Assembly: GCA_905233965.1 (NCBI GenBank)
Contig: CAJOFG010000076.1
Location: forward strand, 1 to 6,050
DNA length: 6,050 bases
Direction: 5' to 3'
DNA from: an uncultured Selenomonadaceae bacterium
GTDB lineage: Bacteria > Bacillota > Negativicutes > Selenomonadales > Selenomonadaceae
The position numbers and the translations under genes are program-made. The notes under the pieces are model-generated. The model searched no databases. It was not told the origin of the DNA and was given only the letters and a program-made list of their open reading frames with translations. Within the stretch, counting starts at the first letter, position 1. Every line of letters starts with the position of its first letter. Below are positions 1 through 4,088 of the stretch, piece by piece.

Positions 1-1181
1 CGACTTTCGCTCCGGCGAGTGACACGCCGTACATTTCGGAAGTCAACGCGCGAATGAGGAAAAACGGTGTCGAGCCGACAGACCCGGAAAGGACGATGCC
101 GACTTCCGGAGGCGCGTGTTATCAGCCGGAAATTTTGGCGACGATTTACGACGAGATTTGCGCGGAGACCGGCGTTGAAATTTTTTACAACACAAATTTA
201 ATCGGCGCGAAAGTCGAGGAAGGAAAAATTATTTCGGCGGTAATTCAAACGATTGAGGGTTTCGCAGAAGTCAGAGCAAAAATTTTCGTCGATGCAACCG
301 GCGACGCTTTACTTTCGCGATTTTCCGGTGTCCCCGTCGCGAAGGGTTCGGAAAAATCCGGAAAGAATCAGCCGATGAGTTTTCGTTTCGAGATGGGCGG
401 CGTGGACGAAAAAAAATTGTACCGTTACATTGTGAACAGACTTGATGACGAAGTCGGGCGCGAAAGTAAATTGCCTTACTTCGAGTTCGTGAAGTCGGAA
501 ACGCTCACGCCGTTTTTTGAAAAGGGTGTCGCGTCCGGCGAATTGACTTCCGAAGATATTGTTTACATTCAAGCGATGACGATTGTCGGAAAGCCGGGAA
601 CTTTGTCGATGAATTGTCCGGAACTTCCGGTTCGTTTCGGCGCGACGGATTTTTTTTCATACAGTCGGGCGGTGAGTTACGGACGAGTGATGATGCGCCG
701 GCTTGCAAATTTTTTTGTAAAAAATATGCCGGGATTTAAAAAAGCTTACATCAGCCGTGAAGCGTCGATTTTGGGCGTGCGCGAGTCATGGAGAATTTTC
801 GGAAAGTATTACATGACTGCCGAAGATTATTTCGGCAAGCACCGGTTCCCGGACGCGATTTGTCGCACGGCTTATCAGATTGACATTCACGATGAAAAAC
901 TTGACATAAGCCGGAAACTCAAAAAGGGAGATTATTACGAAATTCCTTATCGCGCACTTGTCACGAATGAAATTGAAAATTTAATCGTCGTCGGTCGTTG
1001 CATAAGCGCGAATTTTGCGGCTCAAGCGTCGGTGAGAATCCAGCCGACTTGCATGAGTATGGGCGAGGCGGCCGGAATTGCGGCGGCTTGGAGTTTGCAA
1101 AAAAAAATTCCGGCAAATCTTGTCGAGTGGGACAAAATTCCGCCGGAAAAAAGAAGTTACATAAATTTCGCAGCGAATTAA
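1..1181 (+). CDS. FAD-dependent oxidoreductase, N-terminally cut by window edge
   Basis: The reading frame is open from the first full codon (position 3), so the ATG at 54 is an internal Met, not the start; 392 residues are visible. What is seen: an FDPE-like segment (YQPEIL, visible residues 40-45), the VDATGD motif of flavin-binding folds followed by a small hydrophobic stretch, and near the C-terminus NLIVVGR followed by a Gly/Ala-rich MGEAAGIAAA helix. This order matches the FAD_oxidored (PF12831-type) family, whose members bind FAD through an N-terminal GxGxxG that must lie upstream of the window. No transmembrane segment or signal is visible in the part present. The substrate cannot be told; the family covers varied and largely uncharacterised oxidoreductases. 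The stop TAA at 1179-1181 faces the stop of the next gene with only 3 bp between them, and no convincing terminator is seen. The family call is fairly sure; the specific function is unknown. Confidence 0.85.
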   Translation, partial: TFAPASDTPYISEVNARMRKNGVEPTDPERTMPTSGGACYQPEILATIYDEICAETGVEIFYNTNLIGAKVEEGKIISAVIQTIEGFAEVRAKIFVDATGDALLSRFSGVPVAKGSEKSGKNQPMSFRFEMGGVDEKKLYRYIVNRLDDEVGRESKLPYFEFVKSETLTPFFEKGVASGELTSEDIVYIQAMTIVGKPGTLSMNCPELPVRFGATDFFSYSRAVSYGRVMMRRLANFFVKNMPGFKKAYISREASILGVRESWRIFGKYYMTAEDYFGKHRFPDAICRTAYQIDIHDEKLDISRKLKKGDYYEIPYRALVTNEIENLIVVGRCISANFAAQASVRIQPTCMSMGEAAGIAAAWSLQKKIPANLVEWDKIPPEKRSYINFAAN

Positions 1182-1184
1182 AAT

Positions 1185-2033
1185 TTATTCGATGTTGACG
1201 TTAAAATTTTTCGCGCTCCGTTTCATAAATTCAAAAGCGTCTTTATGGACGACGATTTGCCGAATGAAATCGGAAAGGTATTCGTCAAAAATTTTTTCGT
1301 CTTTGCAAAATTTCATCAGAGTCCGGAAATTTTCTTCCGGATCTATTTTATATTCCACGCGGTGAATAAGTCTTGCCAACCTTGCGCGAATTTCTTCGGT
1401 GTAAACTTCTTTCAGTGCGGCGACTTCCGATTCGCATTTTCGCGCCTGAACCAACCACGTCCGCGTCAATAAATCTTCGCTGAAGTTGTCGAACCCGAAC
1501 GCAATCCAATTTTTTATCTGCGGGAAATCTTTTTCGGTGAACCGTTCGCCCGGCGCGAAACTCACTTCCTTGTAAATCGCATCGTTCAAAATTTTTACAA
1601 CGTCCCATTTCGCCCGGAAATTTTTTTCGTTCGTCGGAAATTTTCCTTCGCGCAAAAGTTCCAGCAAACCTATAAATCGCACGTTGAAAAATTTCATGAC
1701 GACGTAACCGGAATCTTTCAGCAGGTGATTTATTTCCAAAAGTGTCCGCCAACAATCCGGCGCGAACGTGAAACAATCTTCCGCAAGTATCACGTCAAAA
1801 ATTTTCGGTTCGCCGGACAAGCCGTCCCGCGTGTAATCTCCGATGAGCAAATCAATTTTCAATTCGTCGCACAGGTCGAAAATTTTTTTGCTTTTCTCCG
1901 TCGTCAAAAATTTAATTCGTGCGGCGGGCATCAATTCCCGAAGTCCGCGCAAATATTTTTCCGACTCTATGACGAGAGCCGCCGCCGAGCTTGAAGGATT
2001 CGGCGAAACAAAATTTAAAAGTCCGTTACGCAA
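1185..2033 (-). CDS. Methyltransferase-like Rossmann-fold protein with degenerate SAM loop
   Basis: 282 residues, starting at TTG (2033-2031). An in-frame TGA lies three codons upstream and GGTGGTG (2047-2041) sits 7 nt before the start, so TTG is the first usable start. The layout fits a class I methyltransferase: a first strand (LLNFVS, 5-10), a strand ending in an acid (KFLTTEK, Glu46), then LLIGDY with Asp66, FDVILAEDCF at 79-88, and LLEINHLLKDSGYVVMKF at 98-115, which matches the usual 'leu-rich helix, Lx(p/d)GG, strand' segment. However, the first loop reads SPNPSSSA where a Gly-rich GxGxG is expected, so SAM binding is doubtful. Residues 200-282 are charged and helical and not recognised. 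No signal peptide or membrane segment is seen. It is transcribed alone, towards the FAD oxidoreductase. It could be an active methyltransferase with a divergent loop or a non-catalytic relative; the substrate is unknown. Confidence 0.75.
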   Translation of the reverse strand: MRNGLLNFVSPNPSSSAAALVIESEKYLRGLRELMPAARIKFLTTEKSKKIFDLCDELKIDLLIGDYTRDGLSGEPKIFDVILAEDCFTFAPDCWRTLLEINHLLKDSGYVVMKFFNVRFIGLLELLREGKFPTNEKNFRAKWDVVKILNDAIYKEVSFAPGERFTEKDFPQIKNWIAFGFDNFSEDLLTRTWLVQARKCESEVAALKEVYTEEIRARLARLIHRVEYKIDPEENFRTLMKFCKDEKIFDEYLSDFIRQIVVHKDAFEFMKRSAKNFNVNIE

Positions 2034-2099
2034 ATTTTTTCACCACCAAAATTTTTTCACGCCATAATAATTCGCGAAACAAATAAAAATCCCCGCCGG

Positions 2100-2128
2100 A
2101 TTATAATGATTTTCGGAACACGAACGAA
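2100..2128 (-). promoter_or_regulatory. Possible promoter of the methyltransferase-like gene
   Basis: On the minus strand a perfect TATAAT lies at 2105-2100. Seventeen nt upstream the -35 position reads TTCGTT (2128-2123), which matches the consensus poorly. Transcription would start near 2093 and give a leader of about 60 nt before the TTG at 2033. The hexamer sits in the palindrome ATTATAAT, so the same bases also read TATAAT on the plus strand. Plausible from position, but the weak -35 leaves it uncertain. Confidence 0.35.
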
Positions 2129-2140
2129 ATAAATATCCGG

Positions 2141-2169
2141 TTGACTTTGCAAAACGGGGAAATTAAAAT
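2141..2169 (+). promoter_or_regulatory. Sigma-70/A-type promoter upstream of the small ORF
   Basis: TTGACT (2141-2146) and TAAAAT (2164-2169) are separated by exactly 17 nt, each one base from the consensus. The start of transcription would be near 2176. It lies about 200 nt upstream of the HAD gene and 70 nt upstream of the small ORF at 2247. It could serve the small ORF or a structured leader for the HAD operon, in addition to the promoter at 2315-2344. Only the sequence match supports it. Confidence 0.5.
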
Positions 2170-2229
2170 TTCGGAGGTCGGGGAGTGAAATAAAAAAAAT
2201 TCTCCGCGCCGCTCTGACGGACAAAATTG

Positions 2230-2336
2230 ATGCCGGAGAAATTTTTATGAACGGGTTGGACGCAAGTTATTTTTACGAAAATTATTTCGCTTATCGAAGT
2301 GAGGATTTGCAAAGTTGATAAAAAATTTTCCGGCAT
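2230..2336. repeat. Imperfect 19-bp inverted repeat bracketing the small ORF
   Basis: The left arm (2230-2248) reads ATGCCGGAGAAATTTTTAT. The right arm (2318-2336) reads ATAAAAAATTTTCCGGCAT. As RNA, 18 of 19 positions pair, one of them as G-U, with a single A-A mismatch; the loop is 69 nt. The left arm contains the GGAG and the first two bases of the ATG of the small ORF, and the right arm begins at the last base of its stop and runs into the -35/-10 spacer of the HAD promoter. This could be an mRNA structure, the ends of a small miniature element, or partly chance in a genome rich in CCGG and A/T tracts. Confidence 0.5.
2247..2318 (+). CDS. Possible small ORF, 23 residues, unrecognised
   Basis: ATG at 2247 is preceded by GGAG (2235-2238) at an 8-nt spacing and reads to TGA at 2316-2318. 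The predicted peptide begins MNGLDASYFY and ends SEDLQS; it is rich in Tyr, Phe and acidic residues, with codons like those of its neighbours. The same frame stays open upstream to a TGA at 2144-2146, and residues just before the Met (EIKKILRAAL, then TDKIDAGEIF) also look protein-like, but no ATG, GTG or TTG exists there in this frame. A GTG at 2185 with GGAGG 7 nt upstream would give a 44-residue protein if one base were inserted near 2188-2191. So this is either a real microprotein, the tail of a frameshifted small gene, or non-coding. It resembles no family I know. Confidence 0.35.
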   Translation: MNGLDASYFYENYFAYRSEDLQS

Positions 2337-2344
2337 GATATAAT
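2315..2344 (+). promoter_or_regulatory. Extended -10 promoter of the HAD-yajC-cyclo-ligase operon
   Basis: TTGATA (2315-2320), an 18-nt spacer, and a perfect TATAAT (2339-2344) preceded by TG at 2336-2337, the extended -10 signature. Transcription would start near 2351, giving a leader of about 30 nt with the ribosome-binding site GGAGGG at 2369-2374. The -35 overlaps the stop of the small ORF, and the right arm of the inverted repeat covers most of the -35 and spacer. This is the best promoter match in the window. Confidence 0.75.
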
Positions 2345-2381
2345 AAAGAAAATCGTGAAAATTTTTTTGGAGGGATAATTT

Positions 2382-3032
2382 TTGAAACAAGGCGCAATAT
2401 TCGACATGGACGGAACGCTTTTTGACACGGAAAAGTTTTACACTCGGGGCTGGATTGAAACGGCGGACGACTTCGGTGTGAAAAGAAAACCGGCACTCGC
2501 GGCGGCGATGTGCGGTCGAAGTCTTAAAGAAATGCCGGATATCGTTCAAGGTTTTTATCCGGGAATCGATGCGGAAGAATACGCCCGGCGCGTCGTCCGG
2601 TTCGCGGAAAAACGTATGGAGGAAGATTTTGAAATGTTGCCCGGCGTTGCAGAGATTTTAAAATTTTTCCGCGCAAACAAAATTCCGATGGCGATTGCCA
2701 GCAGTTCCGGCGTCAATGTTATCGAAAGGAATGTAAAGCGTATCGGCATTGAAAAATATTTCGACGCTCTCGTCGGCGGCAACACGGTTGCAAACGGAAA
2801 ACCGGCACCGGATATTTTTTTGAAGGCGGCTGAAGAAATTAAAGTCGCGCCGGAAAATTGTTACGTCTTTGAGGACAGCCCGAACGGGATTCGCGGAGCG
2901 CGTGCGGCAAAGTGTGTCGCGATTATGATTCCGGATCAGATTCAACCCACTTCGGAAATTCGCGACCTTGCGGACGGAATTTTTGATGATATGTATGAAG
3001 CTTTGGACGCGATTAAACGCGGCAAAATTTGA
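2382..3032 (+). CDS. HAD-superfamily phosphatase / beta-phosphoglucomutase-like hydrolase
   Basis: 216 residues, the usual size for subfamily IA with a C1 helical cap. All four HAD motifs are visible: FDMDGTLFDTE with nucleophile Asp8 and acid/base Asp10; the Ser of IASSSG (about Ser107); Lys140 in GKPAPD; and ED at 164-165 in VFEDSPNGI for Mg2+. The cap runs about residues 15-90. The family hydrolyses small phosphate esters (sugar phosphates, nucleotides, phosphoglycolate) or isomerises beta-glucose 1-phosphate; the sequence does not tell which. Cytoplasmic; no signal peptide. The start is TTG at 2382 with GGAGGG 7 nt upstream. An in-frame TAA at 2376-2378 bars any earlier start and the next Met would lose Asp8. 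First gene of a three-gene operon; its stop overlaps the ribosome-binding site of yajC. Confidence 0.9.
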   Translation: MKQGAIFDMDGTLFDTEKFYTRGWIETADDFGVKRKPALAAAMCGRSLKEMPDIVQGFYPGIDAEEYARRVVRFAEKRMEEDFEMLPGVAEILKFFRANKIPMAIASSSGVNVIERNVKRIGIEKYFDALVGGNTVANGKPAPDIFLKAAEEIKVAPENCYVFEDSPNGIRGARAAKCVAIMIPDQIQPTSEIRDLADGIFDDMYEALDAIKRGKI

Positions 3033-3047
3033 AAGGAGTAATTTAAA

Positions 3048-3365
3048 TTGGAGAATGAAGCTTTTGCAAGTTTGGTAAGTTGGTCACCCGTAATTCTTAT
3101 GGCGTTTATCTTTTATTTCCTGCTCTATCGTCCTCAGCAACAGATGAGGAAGTCACGCGACGAAATGCTCGGCAGTATCAAAGTCGGCTGTGAAGTCGTG
3201 ACGGTCGGCGGAATTTACGGAAAAGTTACCGAACTTTACAACGAACATTTGATGTTGAAAATTGCCGACAACGTCGAAATAAAAGTTGTTCGCGGCGCGA
3301 TAAATTCAATCGTTCCGGAGGACGCAAAAGACGATGACGAGAACGGGGACGAGAGCAAAAAGTAA
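3048..3365 (+). CDS. yajC: YajC, accessory subunit of the Sec translocon
   Basis: 105 residues, typical for YajC. A single transmembrane segment at about 9-27 is followed by the conserved YRPQQQMRKSRDEM, then the small soluble domain with GCEVVTVGGIYGKV (47-60) and NVEIKVVRGAI (75-85); the C-terminal tail from 91 is Asp/Glu/Lys-rich. YajC associates with SecD-SecF and SecYEG in the inner membrane and assists protein export. Its start is TTG at 3048 with AAAGGAG (3032-3038) 9 nt upstream; an in-frame TAA at 3039-3041 excludes an earlier start, and the nearest internal Met (18) would cut the membrane segment. It lies 15 nt after the HAD gene and 18 nt before the cyclo-ligase. The common partners tgt, secD and secF are not next to it here. 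Confidence 0.95.
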   Translation: MENEAFASLVSWSPVILMAFIFYFLLYRPQQQMRKSRDEMLGSIKVGCEVVTVGGIYGKVTELYNEHLMLKIADNVEIKVVRGAINSIVPEDAKDDDENGDESKK

Positions 3366-3383
3366 AAAGGTCGGTGAAAAAAA

Positions 3384-3965
3384 TTGAGCGAAGAAATTTT
3401 TCAACGGAAAAAAACTTTGCGGAAGGAAATGACTTCCGCACGGTCCGGGCTCTCTCCGGAAGAACGCGAAAAATTAAGTCATGAAGTCGTACAAAAAATT
3501 TTGGCGCACCCGGTTTATCAAAATGCAAGAACCGTCATGGCGTATGCGTCAATGCCGGAAGAAATTCAAATGCACGAACTTTTTGACGACGCATTTGCAA
3601 AAGAAAAAATTTTGGCGATACCTTTCATCGTCGGGCGCGGAACGATTCGCCCGGTGCTTTTGCCGAACAAAGACGCGCTGGAAGTCGGCGACTTCGGAAT
3701 TTTGACTGTCAAACAAAATTTGAGGACTTTTGTCGATACGAAAGAAATTGACTGCGTGATTGTTCCCGGCGCGGCGTTCGATTCTCACGGTCACCGGCTC
3801 GGACTCGGCGGCGGCTATTACGACAGATTTTTAAAACTCGCTCCCAATGCGAAAACAATTTCGCCGGCGTTCGATTTTCAACTCGTCGAAGATTTGCCGG
3901 TTACGCCGAACGACTCCGACGTTGACATAATCATCACGCCGACAAAAATTATCGAAGTCAAATAA
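3384..3965 (+). CDS. 5-formyltetrahydrofolate cyclo-ligase (MTHFS)
   Basis: 193 residues, the normal length. The enzyme converts 5-formyltetrahydrofolate plus ATP to 5,10-methenyltetrahydrofolate, returning a stored folate form to the one-carbon pool in the cytoplasm. Seen: the N-terminal basic motif K9/K10...R13 that contacts ATP, MAYASMPEEIQ at 52-62 (substrate pocket region, usually 'y.s...E..t'), CVIVPGAAFD at 124-133 and the signature GHRLGLGGGYYDRFL at 136-150, followed by DVDIIITPTKII at 179-190. Start TTG at 3384 has GGTG 7 nt upstream, a modest site; an in-frame TGA at 3375-3377 rules out earlier starts, and the next Met (16) would remove the ATP-binding basics. Last gene of the HAD-yajC operon; homologues are known as ygfA (E. 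coli), yqgN (B. subtilis) and MTHFS. Confidence 0.95.
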   Translation: MSEEIFQRKKTLRKEMTSARSGLSPEEREKLSHEVVQKILAHPVYQNARTVMAYASMPEEIQMHELFDDAFAKEKILAIPFIVGRGTIRPVLLPNKDALEVGDFGILTVKQNLRTFVDTKEIDCVIVPGAAFDSHGHRLGLGGGYYDRFLKLAPNAKTISPAFDFQLVEDLPVTPNDSDVDIIITPTKIIEVK

Positions 3966-3990
3966 AATAAATCCGGACGGAAAAAATTTT

Positions 3991-4015
3991 TTGCCGGGCA
4001 ATTTTTCAGAATTGC
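3991..4015 (+). terminator. Weak terminator-like hairpins after the cyclo-ligase operon
   Basis: Two overlapping short hairpins can form. TTGC/GCAA (3991-3994 with 3998-4001) is followed by TTTTT at 4002-4006. GCAATT/AATTGC (3998-4003 with 4010-4015) is followed by TTTCAT. Both stems are short and the first loop is only three bases, so termination is probably partial and some read-through into the downstream hydrolase gene is plausible. Confidence 0.35.
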
Positions 4016-4037
4016 TTTCATAAAATTATTGTACAAT
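4012..4037 (+). promoter_or_regulatory. Possible promoter of the tannase-like gene
   Basis: TACAAT (4032-4037) is a good -10 box, one base from the consensus. Upstream, TTGCTT (4012-4017) is the best -35-like hexamer but lies only 14 nt away, shorter than ideal; at 17 nt the bases read GAATTG. Transcription would begin near 4044 and the leader would be about 45 nt. The -35 overlaps the second hairpin of the preceding terminator. Confidence 0.4.
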
Positions 4038-4079
4038 CCTTCCCGAAATATTTTTTCAAGAAAATTTTTTTGGGGGAGG
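4038..4079 (+). promoter_or_regulatory. Ribosome-binding site of the tannase-like gene and a complementary upstream segment
   Basis: GGGGGAGG (4072-4079), 9 nt before the ATG at 4089, is the strongest ribosome-binding site in the window and decides the start. CCTTCCC at 4038-4044 can pair with GGGGAGG at 4073-4079 over seven bases (one G-U), with an A/T-rich loop in which further pairing is possible. The complementary segment lies right at the predicted transcription start, so it would be present mainly in transcripts reading through from upstream. The ribosome-binding site is sure; the masking structure is inference. Confidence 0.5.
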
Positions 4080-4088
4080 ATTTTTTTC

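Larger units (their letters stand above)
2034..2381. other. 348-bp intergenic region with promoters, small ORF and inverted repeat
   Basis: This gap separates the divergent methyltransferase-like gene (-) and the HAD operon (+). It holds a minus-strand -10 box near 2105-2100, a plus-strand promoter at 2141-2169, a possible small ORF at 2247-2318, an imperfect inverted repeat with arms 2230-2248 and 2318-2336, and the extended -10 promoter at 2315-2344 for the HAD operon. The span 2106-2140 shows nothing further. The region is longer than two divergent promoters would need, which makes a small gene or a structured leader plausible. Confidence 0.7.

Noticed and set aside
54..56. ATG at 54 as the start of the oxidoreductase
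   Set aside because: The frame is open to the window edge with protein-like sequence, and the FAD-binding N-terminus is missing, so the gene begins upstream.
1348..1776. A 142-residue minus-strand frame inside the methyltransferase-like gene, in another register
   Set aside because: Arg-rich, low-information translation on the same strand as the real gene; shadow frame.
2102..2107. TATAAT on the plus strand as a promoter
   Set aside because: No acceptable -35 at 16-18 nt; it is the palindromic counterpart of the minus-strand -10 box.
4029..4088. Upstream in-frame ATG giving a 20-residue longer hydrolase
   Set aside because: No ribosome-binding site ahead of it, its codons overlap the -10 box, and the extension would put basic and aromatic residues in front of a textbook signal peptide.
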